Assembly (NCBI RefSeq): GCF_964048965.1
Contig: NZ_OZ040189.1
Location: 930,001-994,000 of the forward strand
DNA: 64,000 nucleotides
Reading direction: 5' to 3'
From: Tenacibaculum sp. 190130A14a
Lineage (GTDB): Bacteria > Bacteroidota > Bacteroidia > Flavobacteriales > Flavobacteriaceae
In this document: positions 15,393 through 23,235 of the stretch, one piece after another
Layout: each line of letters starts with the position of its first letter
Position numbering within the stretch: position 1 is the stretch's first letter
Translations under genes and position numbers: made by a program
The notes under the pieces: model-generated
Seen by the model: only the letters and a program-made list of their open reading frames with translations
Told to the model about the DNA's origin: nothing
Database searches by the model: none

Positions 15393-15466
15393 CGGTCTGG
15401 ACGGGACTCGAACCCGCGACCCCATGCGTGACAGGCATGTATTCTAACCAGCTGAACTACCAGACC
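15393..15466 (-). tRNA. tRNA-Asp (GTC), copy 1
   Basis: On the minus strand the sequence folds as a full cloverleaf. The acceptor pairs GGTCTGG with CCAGACC, the anticodon loop reads CTGTCAC with anticodon GTC, and the T arm is CGGGTTCGAGTCCCG. The discriminator base is G, as expected for Asp. The terminal CCA is not fully encoded (CA follows the discriminator). A TATATTTG box lies 18 bases upstream (15491-15484). The gene is identical in sequence to the copy 83 bases upstream. Confidence 0.96.
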
Positions 15467-15549
15467 GTTGCATTTAGCGAATGCAAATATAAAATTGATT
15501 TTCGTATTTGCAAATATTTTTTTAAGAACTTACTCTTTCGAGATTTTTG

Positions 15550-15623
15550 CGGTCTGGACGGGACTCGAACCCGCGACCCCATGCGTGACAGGCATGTATT
15601 CTAACCAGCTGAACTACCAGACC
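15550..15623 (-). tRNA. tRNA-Asp (GTC), copy 2
   Basis: This is identical to the downstream copy, with anticodon GTC and the same acceptor and T-arm sequence. It has its own TATATTTG -7 box at 15648-15641, and the block from the box to the tRNA is nearly the same in both copies. This indicates a tandem duplication that included the promoter. No separate hairpin terminator is visible between the copies, so the two may also be co-transcribed. Confidence 0.96.
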
Positions 15624-15676
15624 GTTGCGTTTAGCGGGTGCAAATATATAACTTTTTTATTGTTTAAAACAAGGAA

Positions 15677-16597
15677 TTATGAAAAATTTTGTCGAGAAAT
15701 TAAGTAGCTTGTAAGTACTTCGTTGAATCCCAGGTTGATGTCTAAAGGAACATAATCAATTTTATATTGTAAACATTTATTTTTTAATTCAGAAAAGTGT
15801 TCTTTAATAGCTTTTTGATATTGTTCTTGTACATTTTCTGTGTATAAATTGATTTCTTGTTGGGTTTCCACATCAATCAATTTTTTAGGAGAACTATCAA
15901 AATCAAAATTAAACTCTGTTTTACCATCGTAGGTATGAAACAATACAAGCTCGTGTTTGTTGTATTTTAAATGATGCAAAGCCTCAAATAACTCTTCTGA
16001 TGCCACATTGGTTTGAAACATATCGGTAAATAAAAAGATCAATGACCTGCGATGTATTTTTTCGGCTATTTCATGCAAGTATTTATATGTTTCGGTAGAA
16101 GAAGATGTTTTAGAAGTTAAAAGTTGTTCTAATTGGTTTAAAAGCATTTTTCTATGCCTTTCACTTCCTTTTTCAGGAGCATAATACTCATACTCATTGG
16201 CATAAACGCTCAAGCCAACAGCATCGCGTTGTCGTTTTAATATTTCCATTAAAGAAGCCGCTGCAACACTTGCAAATCCTATTTTATTCAAACTATTAAT
16301 TGTTTGCGTTTTCACAATAGGGTAGTGCATTGAAGCGGAGTTATCAATAATAATATGACACCTTAAATTAGTTTCTTCCTCATACTTTTTAGTATAGAGT
16401 TTTTCAGTTTTGGCAAAAAGCTTCCAATCAATATGGCGAGTACTTTCTCCTTTGTTATACAATTTATGTTCTGAGAATTCAACAGAAAACCCATGAAATG
16501 GACTTTTATGCATTCCGGTAATAAAACCTTCAACAACCTGCTTTGCTAGTAGGTCTAGGTTTTTTATTTCTGTAGAAATTGTACTTAAGTTCATCAT
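15677..16597 (-). CDS. DUF58 domain protein (vWA-like)
   Basis: From the chosen start the protein has 306 residues. It has the DUF58 signature near the N-terminus (HKSPFHGFSVEFSEH, then STRHIDWKLFAKTEKLYTK) and a von Willebrand A-like half with DNSASM in the metal-binding position and LIFLFTDMF later. DUF58 proteins are usually encoded with MoxR ATPases and membrane vWA proteins, but no such partners lie next to this gene within the window. Its role is not established; the family is often linked to envelope or respiratory complex assembly. I chose the MM pair at 16597/16594 because the longer frame to 16627 would begin inside the thioredoxin terminator hairpin. Confidence 0.85.
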   Translation of the reverse strand: MMNLSTISTEIKNLDLLAKQVVEGFITGMHKSPFHGFSVEFSEHKLYNKGESTRHIDWKLFAKTEKLYTKKYEEETNLRCHIIIDNSASMHYPIVKTQTINSLNKIGFASVAAASLMEILKRQRDAVGLSVYANEYEYYAPEKGSERHRKMLLNQLEQLLTSKTSSSTETYKYLHEIAEKIHRRSLIFLFTDMFQTNVASEELFEALHHLKYNKHELVLFHTYDGKTEFNFDFDSSPKKLIDVETQQEINLYTENVQEQYQKAIKEHFSELKNKCLQYKIDYVPLDINLGFNEVLTSYLISRQNFS

Positions 16598-16613
16598 ATA
16601 GGTCGAAAATAAA

Positions 16614-16641
16614 AAAAGGTTTAGCATATGCCAAACCTTTT
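16614..16641 (-). terminator. Terminator of trxA
   Basis: The inverted repeat has arms AAAAGGTTTAGCAT and ATGCCAAACCTTTT with one mismatch that can form G-U in RNA. It is followed on the minus strand by T-rich sequence, 24 bases after the trxA stop codon and just upstream of the DUF58 start. Confidence 0.75.
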
Positions 16642-16664
16642 ACAATGTTTTATTTGATAAACTA

Positions 16665-16982
16665 CTATAAAGCAGCATCGATTTTATCAGTATAAGTCTT
16701 CTTCGGAGCTGCACCAACTTGCTTATCTACTACCTCACCATTTTTAAAGATTAAAACAGTTGGAATGTTTCTTACTCCATACTTAGCAGCAAACTCTTGG
16801 TTGTTATCTACATCAACTTTACCAACAACTGCTTTTCCTTCATACTCATTGCTAATTTCATCAACGATAGGAGCAACCATTCTACATGGTCCACACCAAG
16901 CCGCCCAAAAATCAACTAAAACTGGTTTATCTGATTTTAATACTACTTCTTCAAAAGATGCATCTGTAATTTCTAACGCCAT
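16665..16982 (-). CDS. trxA: Thioredoxin
   Basis: The 105-residue protein is a classical thioredoxin with the active site WAAWCGPCRM near residues 26-35, the conserved cis-Pro segment RNIPTVLIF and the KVDVDNN turn. It reduces disulfides in cytoplasmic proteins, and in this genome could also serve as reductant for the PAPS reductase CysH encoded further along. It appears to be a single-gene unit, with its own terminator downstream and an A+T-rich upstream region shared with the divergent thr operon. Length and motifs are standard. Confidence 0.97.
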   Translation of the reverse strand: MALEITDASFEEVVLKSDKPVLVDFWAAWCGPCRMVAPIVDEISNEYEGKAVVGKVDVDNNQEFAAKYGVRNIPTVLIFKNGEVVDKQVGAAPKKTYTDKIDAAL

Positions 16983-17158
16983 TTTATAATATTTTAATTA
17001 TTTAATTGTCTTAAGTTTTCTCACACAAAAGTAAACAAACTATTTTAGAATACAATTTTAAGAAAATTACTTTTTATTATAGGTAGATTGGATTAATTTA
17101 TTGACTAGTATTATTTTATCATTTTTTTTAGAAAAACTAACTAAAAATAAAAATAGAC

Positions 17159-17188
17159 TTGTTTCTATTAAAATAATTTATACATTTG
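17159..17188 (+). promoter_or_regulatory. Promoter of the thr operon leader
   Basis: TTG at 17159-17161 and TACATTTG at 17181-17188 (a perfect TAnnTTTG box) are separated by exactly 19 bases. The predicted transcription start falls around 17192-17195, practically on the ATG of the leader peptide at 17194. Confidence 0.65.
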
Positions 17189-17193
17189 GAGTA

Positions 17194-17295
17194 ATGTTAG
17201 CCGAAAATAAAAATATAAATATCTCAATAACTGCAATTTCAGCGGTTGGTATTTTTATTGGCACAACAATTATTACTACAACGGGTACCCTTTAG
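17194..17295 (+). CDS. Threonine/isoleucine-rich leader peptide of thrABC
   Basis: This is a 33-codon open frame beginning MLAENKNINI and ending TTIITTTGTL. It has 7 Thr and 8 Ile codons, six of the Thr in the last ten residues. It lies 110 bases before thrA and directly behind a well-matched promoter. Peptides with this composition control thr operons in enterobacteria by ribosome stalling when charged Thr-tRNA or Ile-tRNA is scarce, and this one fits that role by composition and position. Around the stop codon, GGGTACCC (17283-17290) overlaps a small hairpin (ACCC 17287-17290 with GGGT 17297-17300) that is followed by CTTTTATTT. The stem is weak and the exact switching scheme is not clear. 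The frame is open upstream to 17101, but the promoter position argues for the ATG at 17194. Confidence 0.65.
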   Translation: MLAENKNINISITAISAVGIFIGTTIITTTGTL

Positions 17296-17405
17296 GGGGT
17301 CTTTTATTTACATATAATCTTATTGGTATATCCATATTTTCGAAAGAATCGAAAAGAGATGGTGATTTTTCAAAAAACACATACATAATTTTTAGTTAAA
17401 ATAAA

Positions 17406-19847
17406 ATGAAAGTTTTAAAATTTGGCGGTACTTCGGTAGCCAATCAACAAAACATTAAGCAGGTTTTACAAATCGTAAAACAAGCTTCACAAGAGGAAAA
17501 AATATTCGTAGTTGTTTCTGCATTTGGAAAGACTACTAACAAATTATTGGCAATTGCTCAAGAGTCTTTGGAAGATGCAACAAAAATTGAAACATTAGTT
17601 TCTGAATTAAAAGAACACCATTATAGGGTAATTGAGAGTTTAATTTCAGAAAAGAATCAATTAGAGGTAAAGCAGCATGTTGATACACTTTTCTCTGAAT
17701 TAATAGCGATATATCAAGGGGTTTCTTTGTTGAAAGAGTTGTCTCCAAATACATTAGCAAAAGTATCTAGTTTTGGAGAGCAGTTATCTTCATATATCAT
17801 AGCCAATGCAGCAAAAGAAAGCTTAAATGCTGCTCATAAAAATAGTAGAGAATTAATAATTACCAATAGTAACTATTTAAATGCTCAGGTACTTTTTGAA
17901 GAAACCAATTCGAATATTGTACGTTTTTCAAAAGAAAACACAAGTGAAGTAGTTGTATTAGGTGGATTTATAGCTTCAAATAAAGATGGAGAAATTACCA
18001 CGTTAGGAAGAGGAGGATCTGATTACTCTGCCGCTATATACGCAGCTGCATTGAAGGCAGATGAACTTCAAATTTGGACAGATGTAAGTGGTATGTTTAC
18101 CGCGAATCCAAGAGTGGTAAAGCAAGCTTTTGCTATTTCAGAAATATCGTATGAAGAAGCAATGGAACTATCTCATTTTGGAGCTAAAGTTTTATATCCA
18201 CCAACCATACAACCTGTATTAGAAAGGGAAATTCCAATTAGAATAAAAAATACTTTTGAACCTGAAAACCCTGGAACTTTAATTAAAAAAGTATCTGAAA
18301 ACAAAAAAACAGTAAGGGGAATCTCCCATATTGAAAATATCAGTTTGCTTACTCTTGAAGGCAGTGGCATGGTTGGCGTTCCGGGAGTGTCAAAACGAAT
18401 GTTTGAAACATTAGCCTTGCATCATATCAATGTAGTGTTAATTACACAAGCATCTTCCGAGCATTCTATTTGTATTGGAGTATTTGATGAAGATGCCGAT
18501 ACGGCAAAAGCATTATTAGATGAAACATTCCAATTAGAAATTCATCAGCATAAAGTAAATCAAGTGCTGGTAGAAAAAGGCTTGGCAATTATTGCTTTGG
18601 TGGGGGACCATATGAAAAATCATCAAGGTTTAAGCGGACAAATGTTTAGTGCTTTAGGAAAGAATAATGTAAATATTAGAGCAATTGCGCAAGGAGCTTC
18701 AGAAAGAAATATTTCTGCAGTAATAGAAAGTGTAGATGCTAAGAAAGCATTGAACACTTTACACGAACAGTTTTTTGAAGAAAAAATCAAGCAACTAAAT
18801 CTATTTGTTACTGGGGTAGGAAACGTAGGAGAGAAGTTTTTAGAGCAAGTCAATCAACAAAAAGAATTTTTAAAGGAGAATTTAAAGCTAAACTTAAGAG
18901 TTATTGGTGTTTCAAATTCTAGAAAAATGGTATTTGACGAAGAAGGTTTAAATTTAGATAATTGGAAACAATTATTGGCGGAAGGTGAATCTAGTACTAT
19001 TGAAAGCTTTTTTGAAAAAACAAAGAGTTTTAATCTAAGAAATTCAGTTTTCGTTGACAATACGGCTAATGCGAATGTCTCTGAAGTTTATGAACACTAT
19101 TTAAGAAATAATGTAGCGGTAGTTACTTGTAATAAAATAGCCTGTGCATCTAACTTAGAAAACTATAAGAAATTAAAAAGGATTTCAAGAAAATACAATG
19201 CACCTTTCTTATTTGAAACCAATGTAGGAGCAGGACTACCAATTATAGATACCTTAAAGAATTTAATAGCTTCAGGAGATCGAGTGCACAAAATCCAAGC
19301 AGTATTATCTGGAACTTTAAATTTTGTATTTAATAATTTTAATGACTCCGTTACATTTCATAATGTAGTAGCCGATGCACAAGCACAAGGATATACTGAA
19401 CCAGATCCGAAAATCGATTTAAGTGGAATTGATGTAGCTCGTAAAATATTGATTTTAGCGCGTGAAAGCGGATACGAATTAGAACTTTCTGATATTGTGA
19501 ATAATTCATTTTTATCTGAAGAAAGTTTAAATACTACAGATAACGAAGCTTTTTATAAGAGTTTAAAAGTTTACGAGAACAATTTTCAGCAGTTGTATAA
19601 GGATGCGAATGATAAAAATTGTAGATTGAAATATGTAGCTGAATTTGAGAATGGAAAGGCAAATGTAGGATTACAACACATTCCATCGGATCATCCGTTT
19701 TACAATTTAGAAGGAAGCGATAATATTGTATTGTTCTTTACAGATAGATATCCTGTGAATCCATTACAAATAAAAGGAGCAGGGGCAGGGGCAGAAGTTA
19801 CCGCTTCAGGAATCTTTGCCGATGTTATTCGTGTAGGAAATGAGTAA
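17406..19847 (+). CDS. thrA: Bifunctional aspartokinase / homoserine dehydrogenase
   Basis: The 813-residue protein has an N-terminal aspartokinase (about 1-290, starting MKVLKFGGTSVA, with GRGGSDYSAA), two ACT domains (about 310-455) and a C-terminal homoserine dehydrogenase (about 465-813). The latter has the dinucleotide motif VTGVGNVGEKFL, NVGAGLPIIDTL and the terminal KGAGAGAEVTASGIFADV. It catalyses the first and third steps from aspartate to homoserine. It heads thrABC and follows the Thr/Ile leader peptide, so it is likely the threonine-responsive isozyme. A second AK-HSD copy is fused to MetX at 43098-46502 under SAM control. The ACT domains suggest feedback inhibition by threonine. 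Confidence 0.96.
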   Translation: MKVLKFGGTSVANQQNIKQVLQIVKQASQEEKIFVVVSAFGKTTNKLLAIAQESLEDATKIETLVSELKEHHYRVIESLISEKNQLEVKQHVDTLFSELIAIYQGVSLLKELSPNTLAKVSSFGEQLSSYIIANAAKESLNAAHKNSRELIITNSNYLNAQVLFEETNSNIVRFSKENTSEVVVLGGFIASNKDGEITTLGRGGSDYSAAIYAAALKADELQIWTDVSGMFTANPRVVKQAFAISEISYEEAMELSHFGAKVLYPPTIQPVLEREIPIRIKNTFEPENPGTLIKKVSENKKTVRGISHIENISLLTLEGSGMVGVPGVSKRMFETLALHHINVVLITQASSEHSICIGVFDEDADTAKALLDETFQLEIHQHKVNQVLVEKGLAIIALVGDHMKNHQGLSGQMFSALGKNNVNIRAIAQGASERNISAVIESVDAKKALNTLHEQFFEEKIKQLNLFVTGVGNVGEKFLEQVNQQKEFLKENLKLNLRVIGVSNSRKMVFDEEGLNLDNWKQLLAEGESSTIESFFEKTKSFNLRNSVFVDNTANANVSEVYEHYLRNNVAVVTCNKIACASNLENYKKLKRISRKYNAPFLFETNVGAGLPIIDTLKNLIASGDRVHKIQAVLSGTLNFVFNNFNDSVTFHNVVADAQAQGYTEPDPKIDLSGIDVARKILILARESGYELELSDIVNNSFLSEESLNTTDNEAFYKSLKVYENNFQQLYKDANDKNCRLKYVAEFENGKANVGLQHIPSDHPFYNLEGSDNIVLFFTDRYPVNPLQIKGAGAGAEVTASGIFADVIRVGNE

Positions 19848-19893
19848 AAATCAGAAGTTTCAATAATAAGAAAACGATACACACAGCAAAAAA

Positions 19894-20823
19894 ATGAACT
19901 ATATAAAAATATTTGCACCGGCAACCGTAGCTAATGTTTCTTGCGGATTTGATTCTTTAGGATTTGCTATAGATAATGTAGGAGATACCATGACGTTCGA
20001 AAAAACAAAAGAAAAAGGCGTTAGGATAACTGCCATAACTGGAGCTGAGTTACCATTTGATGTAACGAAAAATGCAGCAGGTGTGGTAGCATTGGCAATG
20101 CTAAAAAAGCATCCGGTAGATTTTGGAATCACCATTAGCATTCATAAAGGCTATGCTCCTGGAAGTGGATTGGGAAGTAGTGCTGCCAGTGCTGGAGGAG
20201 CCGCGTTTGGTGTGAATGCATTGTTAGGAAATCCGTTTTCTAACCTAGCATTAACACAGTTTGCCATGTTAGGAGAAGAAGCAACTTGCGGAAGTCCAAT
20301 AGCCGACAATGTTTCAGCAGCTATTTATGGTGGTTTTGTATTGGTAAGAAGTTATACACCATTAGATATAGTGAGTTTACCGGTTCCTTCTGAATTACGT
20401 TTGGTAGCAATTCATCCTCAGGTTGAGGTAAAAACAAAAGATGCAAGAGACGTACTTCCAAAAGAAATTCCTTTAAAAAGTGCAGTAACCCAATGGGCAA
20501 ATGTTGGCGGACTTATAAGCGGATTGTATTCAGATAATTATGAATTAATAAGTAATTCGCTAACAGATATTATTGTAGAACCTGTACGTAAAAAATTAAT
20601 ACCGCATTTTGACTCTGTAAAAAAAGCAGCAATTGAAGCAGGTGCTTTAGGAGCTGGAATTTCAGGATCTGGCCCAACAATTTTTGCTTTATGTAGAGGA
20701 AATGAAGTAGCAAAAGAAGTATACAAAGCTATCAAGGAAACTTATCAAGAAACTGGAATTGATTTCCACATGATTCAATCAGAAATTAATACACAAGGAA
20801 TTCAAATACTTGAACAAAACTAA
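19894..20823 (+). CDS. thrB: Homoserine kinase
   Basis: The 309-residue GHMP-family kinase has the ATP-binding loop PGSGLGSSAASAGG near residues 88-101, the N-terminal FAPATVANVSCGFDSLGFA segment, and the C-terminal GAGISGSGPTIFALC motif. It phosphorylates homoserine to O-phosphohomoserine in the cytoplasm, the committed step toward threonine. It lies 46 bp after thrA and 7 bp before thrC in the same operon. Length and motifs are normal. Confidence 0.97.
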   Translation: MNYIKIFAPATVANVSCGFDSLGFAIDNVGDTMTFEKTKEKGVRITAITGAELPFDVTKNAAGVVALAMLKKHPVDFGITISIHKGYAPGSGLGSSAASAGGAAFGVNALLGNPFSNLALTQFAMLGEEATCGSPIADNVSAAIYGGFVLVRSYTPLDIVSLPVPSELRLVAIHPQVEVKTKDARDVLPKEIPLKSAVTQWANVGGLISGLYSDNYELISNSLTDIIVEPVRKKLIPHFDSVKKAAIEAGALGAGISGSGPTIFALCRGNEVAKEVYKAIKETYQETGIDFHMIQSEINTQGIQILEQN

Positions 20824-20830
20824 CAACACA

Positions 20831-22114
20831 ATGAAATATTATAGTTTACATCATCAATCACCAAAAGTAAGCTTTGAAGAGGCGGTGGTCAATGGGTTAG
20901 CACCAGATAAAGGCTTGTATTTTCCCGAAGATATCAAACCTTTACCGAAAGAGTTTATAGAAAATATAGATACTTATTCGAATGAAGAAATTGCCTATAA
21001 AGCCATTGAGCAATTTGTAGGAGATGAAATACCAAAAGAAGTATTAGAAGGAATAATTAAAGAGACCATTAATTTTGATTTCCCGGTGGTATCCGTCAAA
21101 GAAAACATAGGGTCGTTGGAACTTTTTCATGGACCAACCATGGCATTTAAAGATGTAGGTGCTCGCTTTATGGCACGTTGCTTAGGGTATTTTAATAGAA
21201 ATACAGAGAAGGAAGTAACGGTTTTAGTTGCTACTTCGGGAGATACTGGAGGAGCCGTTGCACATGGTTTTTTAGGAGTAAAAGGAGTAGAGGTTGTGAT
21301 TTTGTATCCTAGCGGAAAAGTAAGTGATATTCAAGAAAAACAGTTGACTACTTTAGGACGAAACATTACGGCTTTAGAGGTAGATGGAGTTTTTGACGAT
21401 TGTCAGGATATGGTAAAAACAGCATTTTTAGATGGTGATATCCAAAGAACCTTAACGTCTGCAAACTCAATCAATGTTGCCCGATGGTTACCACAAATGT
21501 TCTATTTTTTCTTTGCATATAAGCAAGTATATAAACAACATAAAGAAGTAGTGTTTTCAGTACCAAGCGGAAACTTTGGAAATATCTGTGCAGGGATTAT
21601 GGCACAGAAATTAGGATTACCAATTAAACATTTTGTAGCAGCTACCAATGTGAATGATACCGTACCCAATTATTTAGAAAGCGGAAAATACGAACCGAAA
21701 CCGTCTAAAGCAACCATTTCAAATGCCATGGATGTTGGAAATCCGAGTAATTTTATAAGAATACAAGAGCTGTTTGGGAAGGATATTGAAGAACTAAAAA
21801 AAGCTTTTTCATCGTATTCTTTTTCTGATGAACTAACAAAAGAAACCATGAAATTTATTTATAAAGAAAGTGGTTATATAGCAGATCCGCATGGTGCTGT
21901 TGGATATTTAGGATTAGAGAAATACGGATTAAAAGATAATGCAATAGGAATCTTTTTAGAAACTGCACATCCCGTAAAGTTTTTAGATGTAGTTGAGAGC
22001 ACTTTAGCTATTGAAGTAGCCATTCCTGAACAAATCAAGGAGGTAATTGATAAAGAAAAAGAATCTATAAAGATTGGTACTTACAAAGAATTGAAAGCAT
22101 TTTTAAATAGATAA
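20831..22114 (+). CDS. thrC: Threonine synthase
   Basis: The 427-residue protein is a PLP enzyme of the fold-type II threonine synthase group. The N-terminus MKYYSLHHQSPKVSFEEAV is typical, the PLP lysine is in GPTMAFKDVGARF near residue 105, and the phosphate-binding loop ATSGDTGGA follows. It converts O-phosphohomoserine to threonine. The start at 20831 lies 7 bp after the thrB stop; an in-frame ATG at 20810 would overlap thrB and lacks conserved sequence. It ends the thrABC operon. Downstream sequence contains palindromic repeats rather than an ordinary terminator. Confidence 0.96.
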   Translation: MKYYSLHHQSPKVSFEEAVVNGLAPDKGLYFPEDIKPLPKEFIENIDTYSNEEIAYKAIEQFVGDEIPKEVLEGIIKETINFDFPVVSVKENIGSLELFHGPTMAFKDVGARFMARCLGYFNRNTEKEVTVLVATSGDTGGAVAHGFLGVKGVEVVILYPSGKVSDIQEKQLTTLGRNITALEVDGVFDDCQDMVKTAFLDGDIQRTLTSANSINVARWLPQMFYFFFAYKQVYKQHKEVVFSVPSGNFGNICAGIMAQKLGLPIKHFVAATNVNDTVPNYLESGKYEPKPSKATISNAMDVGNPSNFIRIQELFGKDIEELKKAFSSYSFSDELTKETMKFIYKESGYIADPHGAVGYLGLEKYGLKDNAIGIFLETAHPVKFLDVVESTLAIEVAIPEQIKEVIDKEKESIKIGTYKELKAFLNR

Positions 22115-22151
22115 AATCTTTTAAAACTTAGATAAGATAAAATATAAACTA

Positions 22152-22179
22152 CCCCACTCCCACACGATTGTATCGTGTG
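22152..22179 (+). repeat. Palindromic repeat, copy 1 (inverted pair)
   Basis: The unit contains the stem CACACGAT-TGT-ATCGTGTG (22161-22179) preceded by CCCCACTCC. The same unit occurs in inverted orientation at 22340-22366. The pair frames about 160 bp between thrC and the first accessory gene. It resembles REP/BIME palindromes or ends of a miniature element; no coding sequence lies between. Confidence 0.6.
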
Positions 22180-22208
22180 GTTGAGTAAGAGTAAGCAACA
22201 AGAATAAG

Positions 22209-22305
22209 TTAATACTTAAAACAAGCAAAAAGATGGACTTAGGTTCATCTTTTTGATTTTATAAAAGTGTTATTTTAGATGTTTGAATTCTTTAAGCTAT
22301 GAATG
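22209..22305 (+). repeat. Recurring intergenic module, copy A
   Basis: An approximately 97-bp stretch contains the hairpin AAAAAGATG (22228-22236) paired with CATCTTTTT, then TTATTTTAGA, TTTGAATTC and GCTATG. The same order of elements recurs at 22969-23062 (copy B) and 25631-25702 (copy C, first two thirds), and the later half recurs in weaker form at 24363-24406. The hairpin with its T-run looks like a terminator. GCTATG places an ATG at the module end: here it opens only an 11-codon frame, in copy B a 34-codon lipoprotein remnant. Confidence 0.6.
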
Positions 22306-22339
22306 TTAGATCTTTCATAGATTATTTGAATTAGAATGT

Positions 22340-22366
22340 CACACGATACAATCGTGTGGGAGCGGG
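22340..22366 (-). repeat. Palindromic repeat, copy 2 (inverted pair)
   Basis: On the plus strand this reads CACACGAT-ACA-ATCGTGTG followed by GGAGCGGG, the reverse complement of copy 1 at 22152-22179 with one or two changes in the C-rich tail. Together with copy 1 it delimits an unusual intergenic element downstream of thrC. The rest of the 332-bp gap between thrC and the next gene is module copy A plus A+T-rich sequence with no other signal. Confidence 0.6.
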
Positions 22367-22446
22367 ACATGATACGAATAATAGAAAAAGAATATTACCG
22401 CAAAATATATATTCAGGAATTCCAACTCATTTTTAAATTCTTTTAA

Positions 22447-22938
22447 ATGAAAAAATATCTTATAATTTTAACATTTTTTTTTACTTCTTATTCTTTTTCA
22501 CAGAACAATGATTTATATGAAAAGGACTCGGCTTATCATAAAAGTTTATTAAATAAATACATAGATGGAACTGATAAAGACGAAGTGTTTTATTTAACAT
22601 TTTATGGGTTTGATAAAAACGAAACATATTTTTTCAAATTAAAAAATAAAAGAATTGAAGTATTTAGGTTAGAAAATAAAAAGTTTTCAACAAAAAGTAA
22701 ATGCAAAAAACTGAAGTTGTCCGATATTGATAAAAATAATATTGAGGAGGCTTTAAAGATGGTAAAAAGCAAAAGTTTAGAATTAGATAAGAGCAGATGC
22801 TTTGGATATGATACAGTACATTATTATGACATAGAGGTTAATATTTTCAATAAAAGGCATATAGTAAGTTCAAAATGTCTAAGAGCCTTAATAGATAATA
22901 AATACTTGAGTTCGTTATTTAATGTTATAGATTTTTAA
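22447..22938 (+). CDS. Secreted protein of unknown function
   Basis: The 163-residue protein has a clear signal peptide (MKKYLIILTFFFTSYSFSQ). It should be exported, probably to the periplasm, since no lipobox Cys is present. The mature part is rich in Lys and aromatic residues and has three Cys (SKCKK, SRCFG, SKCLR). I do not recognise a family. It is the first of a rightward series of small accessory genes placed between thrC and metF and is preceded by the palindromic repeat pair. Codon use is strongly A+T biased, as for its neighbours. Confidence 0.7.
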   Translation: MKKYLIILTFFFTSYSFSQNNDLYEKDSAYHKSLLNKYIDGTDKDEVFYLTFYGFDKNETYFFKLKNKRIEVFRLENKKFSTKSKCKKLKLSDIDKNNIEEALKMVKSKSLELDKSRCFGYDTVHYYDIEVNIFNKRHIVSSKCLRALIDNKYLSSLFNVIDF

Positions 22939-22968
22939 CTTATGTTAGTTTTTGATTAATAAGGGTTT

Positions 22969-23062
22969 AAGTAATTGAAGCAAGCAAGAAGATGGATTTA
23001 GGTTCATCTTTTTATTCTTTATAAAAGCGTTATTTTTAGAGTTTTGAATTCAGTTAGCTATG
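22969..23062 (+). repeat. Recurring intergenic module, copy B
   Basis: This matches copy A (22209-22305) in element order and much of its sequence: CAAGCAAGAAGATGGATTTA, the CATCTTTTT hairpin arm, TATAAAAGCG, TATTTTTAGA, TTTTGAATTC and GCTATG. Its terminal ATG starts the short lipoprotein remnant at 23060. Confidence 0.6.
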
Positions 23063-23235
23063 GTGGTTTTACTTACAAATTATAAAAAGTTGTTTTTATT
23101 AGGAACAACTATTCTTATTACTACATGTTTAGTTGGTTGTATGGAATTTGATCAATTAGAATAAAGAAGATTGGTGAGGGACTGATTGTAATGGATATAT
23201 TTCAAGAGTCTAATTATAAATTGATAAATAGATGA
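23060..23235 (+). pseudogene. Decayed small lipoprotein gene
   Basis: An ATG at 23060 opens a 34-codon frame with an evident lipoprotein signal (TTCLVGC near residues 21-27) that stops at 23164. In another frame, beginning near 23152, the sequence stays open as IKKIGEGLIVMDIFQE and ends with TGA at 23233-23235, overlapping the next gene's ATG. A single small indel near 23150 would join the two into a protein of about 58 residues. A truncated, frameshifted lipoprotein gene is therefore likely; an authentic 34-residue lipopeptide is the alternative. Confidence 0.4.

Noticed and set aside
16598..16627. Longer N-terminus for the DUF58 protein starting at 16627
   Set aside because: These codons lie inside the trxA terminator hairpin (16614-16641); the conserved N-terminus begins at the MM pair at 16597.
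17101..17193. Upstream extension of the Thr/Ile leader peptide frame to 17101
   Set aside because: The extension would lie upstream of the predicted transcription start at about 17193 and lacks the Thr/Ile bias.
20810..20830. Start of thrC at 20810
   Set aside because: It lies inside thrB. The ATG at 20831 gives the standard MKYYSLHHQSP start.
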